DNA from: Rivibacter subsaxonicus
GTDB taxonomy: Bacteria; Pseudomonadota; Gammaproteobacteria; Burkholderiales; Burkholderiaceae_C
Length of the DNA stretch: 64,000 nt
NCBI RefSeq assembly: GCF_004217215.1
Contig: NZ_SHKP01000007.1
Coordinates: forward strand, 372,001-436,000
Direction: 5' to 3'
The position numbers and the translations under genes are program-made. Numbering within the stretch: position 1 is the first letter of the stretch; every line of letters starts with the position of its first letter. Below are positions 46,522-54,816 of the stretch, in pieces. Under the pieces are notes generated by a model, which had not been told where the DNA came from, ran no database searches, and saw only the letters and a program-made list of their open reading frames with translations.

Positions 46522-46839
46522 CTATCCCAATAGTTTCCTGAGCCAGACCTTCGACGGCACCGGGCCAAGGCGCAGTTCCACCCAGACCCGCTCGACGCTC
46601 GCAGCGGTGACCGCTTCCCCGCGTTCAACGAGGACAGCCTTGCAGCGGTCAAGCCTCTCTCTCGTTGGCTTGCCAGCCCGTTCCCGGATGGTCTGAGCCT
46701 TCAGGGCATTCATCCGGTACTTGGCAGCCTGTTGGAACGCTTGCTCGACTTCGGCGAGCCACGCAGCTTCATCCTCCGCGTCTCCGCTGAGGTATATGCG
46801 GATCGCGGCATCGAACAGCCGTTTGGCCCGCTCGCTCAT
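46522..46839 (-). CDS. Unknown 105-residue protein coupled to the integrase
   Basis: Helical protein (FDAAIRIYLSGDAEDEAAWLAEVEQAFQQAAKYRMNALKA, about 9-48) with a possible helix-turn-helix near 75-92 (GEAVTAASVERVWVELRLG). Its ATG overlaps the integrase stop as ATGA, so it should be made in step with the integrase. It might help recombination directionality, but no family is recognised. Confidence 0.6.
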   Translation of the reverse strand: MSERAKRLFDAAIRIYLSGDAEDEAAWLAEVEQAFQQAAKYRMNALKAQTIRERAGKPTRERLDRCKAVLVERGEAVTAASVERVWVELRLGPVPSKVWLRKLLG

Positions 46840-48032
46840 GGCGCGATCAGGTCCCCGTACTGCTGCACTGCTTCTGCCCGCTGGGCGAGGAACTGCGTGC
46901 GGTCGTATGCCCTTCCCAGAGCAGTCCGCGGAGCGTGGGCAAGCTGGGCCTCCAGGACGTCCGGACGGACTCCGGCTTCGGCCATGACTGTGCGGAAGGA
47001 CGCTCTGACGCCGTGGGCCGACTGCCCGAAGCCGGTCCTGTCGAAGCACGCTCCCAGAGTGGCATCTGACAGCCCCTTCCGCGGATCATTCCTGCCTTGG
47101 AACACCAGAGGTGACACCGGGTTGTGTGACGCCTTCAGACCGCGGAGGATCTCGACCGCCTGACGGCCGAGAGGCACCACGTGCGGGTCACCATTGGCCT
47201 TGTGTTCCACGCTGCGTTTCATCTCGCTCGACGGGATGGTCCACAGACCTTTGTCCAGGTCCAGCTGGTCCCACTTCATGAGGCGGATGTTCCCCGGCCT
47301 CTGAGCAGTGAGCATCAAGACCTTGCAGGCAGCCACGACGACAGCGGCGCCGGTCAGGGATGCATAGCACTGCCGCAGAGGTTCCACGTCCAGAAGAGCT
47401 TCCGCGTGCTTGGTCGGTGGCTTGGGTGCCATGACCCCTTCCAGGTCGTTCGCACAGTTCCGCTCGACCTGACCCTCCGCCAGCGCCACTTGCAGAGCAC
47501 GCTTGATGATCCTCACGCAGAAGCTGGCGGTGTCTCTCACCCCGCGAGCCTCGATGCTGCGGACCATCTGCAGGAGCATCGGAGCAGTCAGGTCCCCGAC
47601 GGGTGTGTCTCCGAGCCTCGGATAGATGTCCCGCTCCGCGGCGGCGACGTACCTTGACAGGTAGTCCGCGGACCACTTGGGCTTGTCCAGTTCCACAGAC
47701 CGTTCGATCGCCAGCCGAAGGGTGTGCGCAGCCGCCTCAGACGCTCGCTGCGCCTCGCGACGCTGCTGGACTGGATCAACCCCTTCGGCCAGCAGACGAC
47801 GCGCCTGGAGGCCGTTCTCTCGGGCCGCTGCCAGCGTGACGACGGGATGGATGCCCAGAGCCAGGCGCGTCTGCTGCTTGTCCGCAGGGCGCGAGTACTT
47901 CAGGAACCAACGACGGGAGGCAGACGAGACCTCTAGGTACAGGCCGGGACAGGGGCCACCGTCGAAGACGCGGACGAACTTCTTGTCAGGAGGGCAGACC
48001 GTCTTGCGGACTGCTGCTTCGGTCAGGGCCAT
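46836..48032 (-). CDS. int: Tyrosine recombinase (P4-type integrase)
   Basis: Site-specific recombinase that inserts and excises the element. 398 residues: an N-terminal DUF4102-type arm-binding domain (about 1-90, with FLKYSRPADKQQTRLALGIHPVVTLAAAR), a core-binding domain (about 105-205), and the catalytic domain with Arg245 (TAQRPGNIR), His340 and Arg343 (HGVRASFR), His366 (LAH), and Tyr376 (AYDRT). All five key residues are present. Its gene lies 148 bases from the right tRNA copy, which is its attachment site. Confidence 0.95.
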   Translation of the reverse strand: MALTEAAVRKTVCPPDKKFVRVFDGGPCPGLYLEVSSASRRWFLKYSRPADKQQTRLALGIHPVVTLAAARENGLQARRLLAEGVDPVQQRREAQRASEAAAHTLRLAIERSVELDKPKWSADYLSRYVAAAERDIYPRLGDTPVGDLTAPMLLQMVRSIEARGVRDTASFCVRIIKRALQVALAEGQVERNCANDLEGVMAPKPPTKHAEALLDVEPLRQCYASLTGAAVVVAACKVLMLTAQRPGNIRLMKWDQLDLDKGLWTIPSSEMKRSVEHKANGDPHVVPLGRQAVEILRGLKASHNPVSPLVFQGRNDPRKGLSDATLGACFDRTGFGQSAHGVRASFRTVMAEAGVRPDVLEAQLAHAPRTALGRAYDRTQFLAQRAEAVQQYGDLIAP

Positions 48033-48038
48033 GGTCCA

Positions 48039-48164
48039 GGGGGAACAGAGTTCTTGGAGACCCTGAATCTATCCCTTCTGTTCCCCCTGACTCTGAAACT
48101 TCATGGAGTTCTGTGACACTCCATGAACACAACTCGCCTATGACAACTTGGGTTCTGTTCCCCC
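48039..48164. promoter_or_regulatory. Integrase-end repeats and hairpin, probable attachment-site arms
   Basis: CTGTTCCCCC occurs at 48078-48087 and 48155-48164, and inverted at 48039-48048. Between the last two lies a perfect 10-bp inverted repeat (TTCATGGAGT 48100-48109 with ACTCCATGAA 48118-48127). Similar GTTCCCC motifs occur near the left end. These fit integrase arm-binding sites and a site for an excision factor. Confidence 0.5.
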
Positions 48165-48179
48165 GCTGAGAGGGGCTGG

Positions 48180-48254
48180 TGGTCCCGCCGACAGGAATCG
48201 AACCTGTATTTGCCGCTTAGGAGGCGGCCGTTCTATCCATTGAACTACGGCGAG
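48180..48254 (-). tRNA. tRNA-Arg (anticodon CCT), chromosomal-promoter copy
   Basis: Same 75 bases as the left copy, with encoded CCA. On its 5' side (48266-48271, minus strand) lies TACAAT, a good -10 element placing a start about five bases before the tRNA. This side is therefore the original host promoter, and the 3' half was supplied by the element. Confidence 0.95.
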
Positions 48255-48256
48255 GG
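48180..48256. repeat. Right attachment repeat (77-bp direct repeat)
   Basis: Identical to 38536-38612, at an offset of exactly 9,644 bases. It marks the right junction between element and chromosome. Confidence 0.92.
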
Positions 48257-48412
48257 GCGGCGGAGATTGTAGGTGGCGGGTCCGGTGCAGGCCGTGGCCA
48301 CTCGTGCCACTCGCAGAGCTCGTGGCCCTCGAGTGGCGGCCTCATGCCCGTCGCAGAGCTCCGGTCCTTCGAGCCGTCCAAGGCCGAACTTTCGGCCTCG
48401 GAGCCGCGGCTC

Positions 48413-51400
48413 TCAGTCCCATCTGAATATCCAGATCAGGTCGAGGGCGGACTCGTCGCCGCTCTGGGCGCGCAGCGTGAAGCGGTTGGCGATGCGGTAG
48501 GTCAGCTCCCAGGTGCCGCTGCTGGCGTTGATGCCGCGGCGGTAGCCGACGTAGACGCGGTCGCTGAGCTGGCGGCCGATCGCGACGATGGTGTCGCGGG
48601 TCGCGCCGTCGCTCTGGCTGACCGAGAAGGTGTCGAAGCCCATGGTGCGGAACAGGCCGCCGGCGCCGCCTTCGCCGGCCAGCAGCGCCAGCGCGGCGCG
48701 CTGCATGATCAGCATGTCGGTGCCGCCCAGGCTGTCGTAGGGGCGGCCGGTGATCAGCAGCGCCAGCACCTCGGTGTCCGGCTTTTCGGGTTCCGAGAAG
48801 AGCCGGATCCGTGGCGCGTTGACGGTGCCGGTGACGCGCACCCCGACGCGGTCGTCGAGGTTGGGCCGGATAGCCTCGATGTCGAGCAGCGGGTTGGCCA
48901 CGTCGCCGGCAAAGCTGATCACGCCGCGCTCGATCGTCAGGCGCTGGCCGTAGGCCTCGAAGCGTCCGGACTCGGTGCGGATCTCGCCGGTCGCGCGCAG
49001 CGCGTTGCGTGGCGCGGTCAGCCTGATCTCGCCGGCGAGCCGGGCGTCGAGCCCGTGGCCGCGCAACTGCAGGTTCTGGCCGGCATTGACCACGAGATCG
49101 AGATCGATGCTGCGCTGCGCCGCCGCCGCGTCGACCGCGACGGCCGCGTCCGGGTCGTCGCCGGCGCGCTTGACCACCACGTCGTCGCCCAGGCGCGGGG
49201 CGCCGAAGCGGCTGATGTCGATCAGCCCCTCGTCGACCTCGAGCCGGCCGCGCAGCGCCACCTTGTTCGGCGCCAGCCGCACCTGGGCGTCGCCGCTGAT
49301 CACGATGCGGCGGTCGACCCGGCCCAGCACGGTGGCGTGGCGTGCCGCGAAGTCGAGCAGCACGCTCGCCTCGGGGCTGGTGCGGGCGCTGCCGGTGGCT
49401 TCGAGCGTGCCCTCGCCGGCCTTGAAGCGCAGCGTGGTCAGCTCGACGGTCTCGCCGCGGAAGTCGAGTTCGAGGGTGCCGTCGCGCAGGTCCACGCCCT
49501 CGAGCGTGTTGCGCAGCACCATGTCGCGGCCACGCACGGTGCCGAGGATCCGCGGCGCGCCCACGGTGCCAGAGACCTGCAGTGCGGCGTCGAGCTGGCC
49601 ACCCAGGCGCCAGCCGGCTGGGACCCAGATCGCCCAGGCGGCCAGGCTTTCGACCTGGGCCCGCAGCTGGCCTTCGATCCGGGCATCGGCGCGCGGCACC
49701 AGGTCGAGCGGGGTGGCGGCGATCGCCAGGTCGGCCTCGACGCGACCCAGGTAGCTGCCATTGAGGCGTTGCGTCAGCTGCCACTGGCCGTTCTCGGCGA
49801 CCACCTTGACCAGCGCCTCCTCGAGCCCGAGCGAGCGCACGCCGCCGAAGTCGCTGAGCTGCAGATCGCCGCCGGTGCGCGCCAGTTCGAGCTTCAGCGA
49901 TACCTCGGGGCGCGCGTGCAGCTCGAGCCGGCCGCCCACGCGCAGGTCGCCGGCCCAGCCGAAGTCGGGCTGGAAGCGCCGCAGCACCGTCGCGACCTCG
50001 AAGGGCTCGAGCTCGGCCGAGACGTCGAAGGTCGGCGCAGCACCCGCCTGGCGCTCGCCCTGCAGCGCGCTCCAGCCGAGCGTGGCGCCGGCCAGTTCGG
50101 CGCGACCCGGCGCCACGCTCCACTGCAGACGCTCGGGACTGTTCTGCAGCAGGAACTCGAGATCGCGCGCCAGCAGCAGCGGCGTCGCCGGCAGCTTGGA
50201 GGCCGCGGCCGGCGGCGCCGGCAAGGGTGGCCAGGCGGCGCTTGCCAGCGGCGCCGAGGCGCTGCCGGTGGCGGCCGGCGGCGTTGTCGCGGGCTTGGTC
50301 GCCGCCGGCAGCGCCGCCGCGACGGCACGCGCCTGGTCGCGGCTCAGCGGCCGCAGCAGCAGCTGCGGCAGCTTGAGCGCCCAGCGCTGCTCCTCGCCGC
50401 TGCTGCTCCAGTTGCCGCGTGCGGTGGCGTCGAGCACCAGCGGCCGCACGTCGGGCGGCGGCGCCTCGTCGCTGGCGGGCGGGGCCAGCACCGCGCGCAG
50501 CTTGGCCTCGTGCTCGGCCAGGCTGCCGTCGAGCCGCAGCGCCAGCACCGGTAGCGTCAGCGCCGGCAGCGAGATCTGGTCGCCGCGCAGCTCGGCCTTC
50601 AGGGCCGCCTGGCCGAGCGCGTCGAGACCCTCGGCGCGCGCCGGCGGCAGCGTCGCCTCCCAGCGTCCGCGCAGCTTCTGCACGCGCAGACCCTTGCTGC
50701 GCAGATCGTCGAGCTCGACCGTGCCGCGCGTGAGGAGCGGGGTCGAGGCGCTGCTCGTGGCGTCAGCTGCCGCGCCGCGCGCCGGCAGCAGCCAGGCGCC
50801 GACGCCGCCGCGCGCCTCGGCCTTGAGGAACACGCGCCCGGACAGATCGGGCTGGCCCAGCGCGCGCGTCAGCGCGCCGGTGCGGCCGATGGCCGGGGCG
50901 TCGAGCGTCAGCAGCAACTGTTCGGCCTGGGTGTCGGCGCTGCCGCGCGGCAGCAGCAGCAGGCTGGCATCGAGCTGGTTGCCAGCGGCGCGCGCGGCTG
51001 CGCTCGCGCGCACGCCGCCGCGGCCGTCGGCCTCGGCTTGGGCGTCGGCCTGAAGTCGCACGCCGCCGAGCCAGCTGTCGTCGCCCAGCCGCGCCTTGGC
51101 GCTGCCTTCGAGCAGCGCCAGCCAGTCGGCCACGCCGGCACCGGGCCGCGGTGCGCTGGCGCGGAACTCGAGCTCGCCATCGAGCGAGTTGCGCGCCTGG
51201 CGCCAGGCGCCGCTGGCGTCGCCCGGCAGCCAGAGCGAGGGATCGAAGTCGCTCAGTTGCAGGCGGCCATCGCCGCTCCAGCGGCCGCCGCCGGCCTCGC
51301 GCAGCAGCGCGCTGCCCTCGAGCCGCGCCGGGCCGGTGGCGGCGAGCAGGCGTTCGATGTGCAGGCGCCGCGGATCCAGCTCGGCGGTGGTCTCGAATCG

Positions 51401-52882
51401 CACCGGGCCGGCGCGCAGCGGTGCCGGCGCGCGCCGCGCGGCCTCGCCGAGCAGGGTGCCGCGCAGCTGGGTCTGCAGGCGCACGGTGCCGAAGGCCGCC
51501 TCGGCGGCGGTCGGTGCGGCATGCTCCAGCCGCAGCGGCCCGCTGAGTTGCAGCGACGGCGCGCGCGCGTCGAGCTGCGGCAGCGCGACGCCGTCGAGCG
51601 TGAAGCGCAGATCGCCGGTGGGCCAGCGCGAGGCGGCCGCGGCAGCAGCCGGCGGCGTGGCCACCGGCTCCGCGCTGCGCTCGGGCAGGGCAAAGCTGCC
51701 GCTGACCGACAGGCGCCCGGCCGGAACACCGCCGGCACCGGCCAGGCGCGCATCGCCGCGCTCGATCTGCCAGTCGCGACCACCGCCGCGGGCATCGAGC
51801 TCGAGCCTGGCCAGCGGCAGCCGGCCGGCGTCCCAGCGTCCGGGCAGGCCGTTGTCGATCGCGGCGCGCAGCACCAGCGGCTCGGCGGCGTCGAACTGGA
51901 AGCCGAGTTCGCCGTCGAGCCGGGTCTGCGGCGCGCTCGCGCCGAGCAGCGCGGCCAGCGGCTGCAGGTCGAGCTGCGCGAAGCGAGCGTCGAGCCCGCT
52001 CAGCGGCGCCGCGGCGAAGGGCGTGACGCGCGCTTCGGCGTCGAGCCGCTGGCCTTCGAGTGCCAGCGCCGCACTGGCGTCGAAGCCGGCGAGCGGCCCG
52101 CGTGCGCCGAGCGTGAGTTCGAGTCCCTTGGCCCAGGCCGGCAGCAGTGTCGTGGGCGGCGCCGGATGCTCGCCGGCCCCCGCCGGAGCCGCGGCCGGCA
52201 GCGCCCGGACTTCGATCTGCGCCTGCAGCGGCAGCGGCCCGCTGGCGCCGATCTGCGCCGAGCCGCTGGCCGCCAGGCCGTTCCAGCGCAGCGCCAGCTG
52301 CTCCACCCGATGCACCGCGCCGAGTTCGACGCGGGCGCCGATGCCTTCGAAGGGACGGTCGAGGCCGGCGATGGTGAGCCGGTCGACCTGCAGGCGCTCG
52401 ACGCGGGCTTGCACCGGCAGCGCCAGCGAGGTCGGCGCCTTGGCGCGCGGCGCCTTGGGGTCGGCCTTGGCCGGGGCGATGTCGAGCGTGCGTGCTCTCA
52501 GCGACTCGAGCTCGATCGCGACGAAGGGCGCCTGGCGCTGCCACTGGCGCAGGCGCAGCCCGCTCCACGCGAGTTCGGTGGCGTAGACGCGGGTGCCGCC
52601 GGTGTCGATGCGCAGCGTGCCGACGCCGAAGCTGCCGTCGCCGCCGAGCAGGGTGCCGTGGATGCCGCTGACGTCGATGCCGGGCATGCGACCGACCGCC
52701 TGCTCGACCCACCAGCGGGTGCCGGTCTCGGTGCGCAGCGACAGCACCAGGCCGGCGCCGGCGAGCAGCACGAGGGCGACGAGGCCGCCCAGCAGTCCGA
52801 ACAGCCAGCGCCAGCCGCTGCGCCAGCGTGGCGCCGGCGTGCTGGCGACCGGGTCGCCCGGTGTGGCGGCGCGCTCGTCCAT
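48413..52882 (-). CDS. tamB: Translocation and assembly module protein TamB
   Basis: Very long inner-membrane-anchored protein (1,489 residues) that spans the periplasm; AsmA/DUF490-type beta groove proteins move phospholipid or help outer-membrane protein assembly with TamA. A single N-terminal helix lies at about 25-48 (WLFGLLGGLVALVLLAGAGLVL). The repeated beta-strand pattern fills the middle, with an Ala/Pro-rich low-complexity linker near residues 830-900. The conserved C-terminal DUF490 region ends with TYRIANRFTLRAQSG and a terminal aromatic (FRWD), as TamB does. Its start overlaps the tamA stop by one base. Confidence 0.93.
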   Translation of the reverse strand: MDERAATPGDPVASTPAPRWRSGWRWLFGLLGGLVALVLLAGAGLVLSLRTETGTRWWVEQAVGRMPGIDVSGIHGTLLGGDGSFGVGTLRIDTGGTRVYATELAWSGLRLRQWQRQAPFVAIELESLRARTLDIAPAKADPKAPRAKAPTSLALPVQARVERLQVDRLTIAGLDRPFEGIGARVELGAVHRVEQLALRWNGLAASGSAQIGASGPLPLQAQIEVRALPAAAPAGAGEHPAPPTTLLPAWAKGLELTLGARGPLAGFDASAALALEGQRLDAEARVTPFAAAPLSGLDARFAQLDLQPLAALLGASAPQTRLDGELGFQFDAAEPLVLRAAIDNGLPGRWDAGRLPLARLELDARGGGRDWQIERGDARLAGAGGVPAGRLSVSGSFALPERSAEPVATPPAAAAAASRWPTGDLRFTLDGVALPQLDARAPSLQLSGPLRLEHAAPTAAEAAFGTVRLQTQLRGTLLGEAARRAPAPLRAGPVRFETTAELDPRRLHIERLLAATGPARLEGSALLREAGGGRWSGDGRLQLSDFDPSLWLPGDASGAWRQARNSLDGELEFRASAPRPGAGVADWLALLEGSAKARLGDDSWLGGVRLQADAQAEADGRGGVRASAAARAAGNQLDASLLLLPRGSADTQAEQLLLTLDAPAIGRTGALTRALGQPDLSGRVFLKAEARGGVGAWLLPARGAAADATSSASTPLLTRGTVELDDLRSKGLRVQKLRGRWEATLPPARAEGLDALGQAALKAELRGDQISLPALTLPVLALRLDGSLAEHEAKLRAVLAPPASDEAPPPDVRPLVLDATARGNWSSSGEEQRWALKLPQLLLRPLSRDQARAVAAALPAATKPATTPPAATGSASAPLASAAWPPLPAPPAAASKLPATPLLLARDLEFLLQNSPERLQWSVAPGRAELAGATLGWSALQGERQAGAAPTFDVSAELEPFEVATVLRRFQPDFGWAGDLRVGGRLELHARPEVSLKLELARTGGDLQLSDFGGVRSLGLEEALVKVVAENGQWQLTQRLNGSYLGRVEADLAIAATPLDLVPRADARIEGQLRAQVESLAAWAIWVPAGWRLGGQLDAALQVSGTVGAPRILGTVRGRDMVLRNTLEGVDLRDGTLELDFRGETVELTTLRFKAGEGTLEATGSARTSPEASVLLDFAARHATVLGRVDRRIVISGDAQVRLAPNKVALRGRLEVDEGLIDISRFGAPRLGDDVVVKRAGDDPDAAVAVDAAAAQRSIDLDLVVNAGQNLQLRGHGLDARLAGEIRLTAPRNALRATGEIRTESGRFEAYGQRLTIERGVISFAGDVANPLLDIEAIRPNLDDRVGVRVTGTVNAPRIRLFSEPEKPDTEVLALLITGRPYDSLGGTDMLIMQRAALALLAGEGGAGGLFRTMGFDTFSVSQSDGATRDTIVAIGRQLSDRVYVGYRRGINASSGTWELTYRIANRFTLRAQSGDESALDLIWIFRWD

Positions 52883-54816
52883 CAGAAGCTCAGCCCCACC
52901 GAGAAGTGCAGCCGTGCCTGCTTGACCTGCTGGCCGTAGGCCACGTCCATGCGCAGCGGCCCGATCGGGCTGCGCCAGCGAATGCCGACGCCGTAGCCGA
53001 GTGCGGCATCGAAACCGTCCCAGCTGTCGGCGGCGTTGCCGGCGTCGACGAAGACCGCGCCGTACCAGTCGCGCCAGCGCTCGCTCAGCCGGTGCATCAC
53101 CTCGACCGAGCCGGTGGCCATGACGTTGCCGCCGACGGTGGAGCCGTCCCGCTGTGGCCCGAGCGACTGGTAGGCGTAGCCGCGCACCGAGTCATCGCCG
53201 CCGGCGCGGAACTTCAGCGAGTCGGGCAATTCGACTTCGTCGCGCGTGAGGATGGTGGCGCCTTCGCCGCGCGCCTGCAGCAGCCATCCGCCACCGAGCG
53301 GCATGTACCAGACCAGCCGCCCCTGCACGCGCCCGAAGGGCCCCTGCTGTTGGTCCGAGTCACGCGCGTAGCCGCCGCCGCCCTGCAGCGTCCAGATCGT
53401 GCCGCGGGTCGGGAACACCAGGTTGTTGACGTCGCGCCGCGTCCACTGGTAGTTCGCCCAGATGGCCCGGTCGATGCCGCGCTGGGTGGTGGTCTCGAGC
53501 GCGGTTTCGTTGAACTCGGCGAACACCAGGCGCGTGAAGCGCAGGCTGTCGAGCGAGCGGCCGACGCGCAGGCGCCGGGTCTGGGTGATCGAACCTCCGG
53601 CGTCGAGGTAGTCGGCGCTGGCGCCGACCAGGTGGCGCCAGCCGCCCTGCTTGGGGTAGCTCAGCAGGTCGACGCTGAGGCTGCGCTCGAGGCTGCCGAT
53701 GTTGGCCCGTGCGCTGAAGATCCAGTCGGTGTCGAAGAGCCGGCGGTGGGTGTATTCGATGCCGAAGCGCGGGCCGGTGTCGGTGCTGTAGCCGACGCTG
53801 AAGGTGGCTTCCTGGAACTTGCGCTCGCGCAGGCGGGCGATGACGACCGCGTCGTCGGCCTGCTCGGGCTCGCTGGTGTCGAGCTCGACCGCGATGCCGT
53901 CGTAGAGGCCGACCTTGGACAGCGCCTCCTGGTAGTCGATCAGCATCTGCTCGGAAAAGATGGTGCCGAGGTCGAATGGCCGCACGTTGAGGGCGGCGCT
54001 CTCCGGCGTGCGCTGCAGCCCCTCGATGCGCACCGAGCCGACGCGGAACAGCGGCCCGCTGTCGGTGGCGACGAACAGCCGCACGCTGGCCTGCGCCGCA
54101 TCGACATGGGCGCTGGTGCCGAGGAAGCTGGCAGTCGGGTAGCCGTAGCTGCGCAGGTCGGCCAGCAGCGCGGTCTTGGACCGGCTCCAGGCCCGCTGGG
54201 TGAACAGCTCGCCCTCGTCGAGCGACCATCGGCGCTGGGCGCGGCGCCAGCGGTTCTGGGCCCGTTCGTCGCCGGCGTTGACGCTGTCGAGCAGCGGCCC
54301 CTGCAGCTCGAGCTGCAGGCGCGAGATGCGCGCCTGCACGCCGGGTCGCACGCGCAGCGTCACCGTCGGCAGCGTGCCACCGCTCGCGGCCGCGGCGTCG
54401 GAGCGCCCGATCTCGACCTCGGGCTCGAAGAAGCCCTCTGGCTCGAGCAGGGACTGAACCTGCGCCGGCGCGGCCGCCATCAGGCGACCGAGTTCGGTAT
54501 CGGAGACATCGTCCTCGCTGGCGAAGCGCGCAAGGTCGAGATGACGTTCGAGCAGCTCGCGCAGCGGCGAGGGTGTGACGATCACCAGGCGGTAGGTCTT
54601 GCCCTCGATCGTGGAGCTGCCGCTGTCGAACAGGTTGGCGCGCTCGTCCTGCTCGTGGCGCTCCTCGTCGCGGGCCTCGGCCGCAAGGCTGTCGAGGCCG
54701 GCGTCGCGGGTCTGGGCGGCCAGGGGTTGCGCCGCCGCCAGCGCCAGCAGCAGGGCCGGCGCCCACCAGCGGCGCCGTCCGGCCCGGCGCAGCTGCGCGA
54801 CGCTGGCCACGCTCAC
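52882..54816 (-). CDS. tamA: Outer-membrane assembly protein TamA (BamA/Omp85 family)
   Basis: Outer-membrane 16-strand barrel with N-terminal POTRA domains, working with TamB. Signal peptide about 1-35 (ends LAA-Q). Three POTRA-like units lie at about 50-290, and the surface antigen (Bac_surface_Ag) barrel follows from about 300 to the end. FRAGGDDSVRGYAYQSLGP near residue 530 is the lid-lock motif region typical of Omp85 proteins, and the final strand ends in HFSVGLSF. GTG start overlaps the previous stop as GTGA. 644 residues. Confidence 0.93.
   Translation of the reverse strand: MSVASVAQLRRAGRRRWWAPALLLALAAAQPLAAQTRDAGLDSLAAEARDEERHEQDERANLFDSGSSTIEGKTYRLVIVTPSPLRELLERHLDLARFASEDDVSDTELGRLMAAAPAQVQSLLEPEGFFEPEVEIGRSDAAAASGGTLPTVTLRVRPGVQARISRLQLELQGPLLDSVNAGDERAQNRWRRAQRRWSLDEGELFTQRAWSRSKTALLADLRSYGYPTASFLGTSAHVDAAQASVRLFVATDSGPLFRVGSVRIEGLQRTPESAALNVRPFDLGTIFSEQMLIDYQEALSKVGLYDGIAVELDTSEPEQADDAVVIARLRERKFQEATFSVGYSTDTGPRFGIEYTHRRLFDTDWIFSARANIGSLERSLSVDLLSYPKQGGWRHLVGASADYLDAGGSITQTRRLRVGRSLDSLRFTRLVFAEFNETALETTTQRGIDRAIWANYQWTRRDVNNLVFPTRGTIWTLQGGGGYARDSDQQQGPFGRVQGRLVWYMPLGGGWLLQARGEGATILTRDEVELPDSLKFRAGGDDSVRGYAYQSLGPQRDGSTVGGNVMATGSVEVMHRLSERWRDWYGAVFVDAGNAADSWDGFDAALGYGVGIRWRSPIGPLRMDVAYGQQVKQARLHFSVGLSF

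Larger units (their letters stand above)
38536..48256. mobile_element. Integrated satellite-like element in tRNA-Arg(CCT)
   Basis: A 9.7-kb segment bounded by perfect 77-bp direct repeats (38536-38612 and 48180-48256), each holding a full tRNA-Arg gene with encoded CCA. Inside, all credible genes read leftward: integrase, partner, AlpA-like and winged-helix regulators, primase-helicase replication protein, an origin-like region, cargo genes, a single capsid protein and a sigma-region-4-like regulator. Integrase lies next to the 3' side of the right-hand tRNA, the usual arrangement. Base composition is visibly less GC-rich than the flanks around 41.2-43.6 kb. There is no terminase, portal, tail or lysis gene, so it cannot be a complete prophage. 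The most economical reading is a phage satellite; a decayed prophage is the alternative, though every retained gene is intact. Confidence 0.88.

Noticed and set aside
38536-48256. Complete prophage
   Set aside because: No terminase, portal, head-tail connector, tail or lysis gene can be found, and the size is under 10 kb.
48280-48412. Direct repeat CGCAGAGCTC..GG.CC.TCGAG after tamB as an insertion-sequence scar
   Set aside because: Two short imperfect copies only; no inverted ends or target duplication, so chance or local duplication is more likely.
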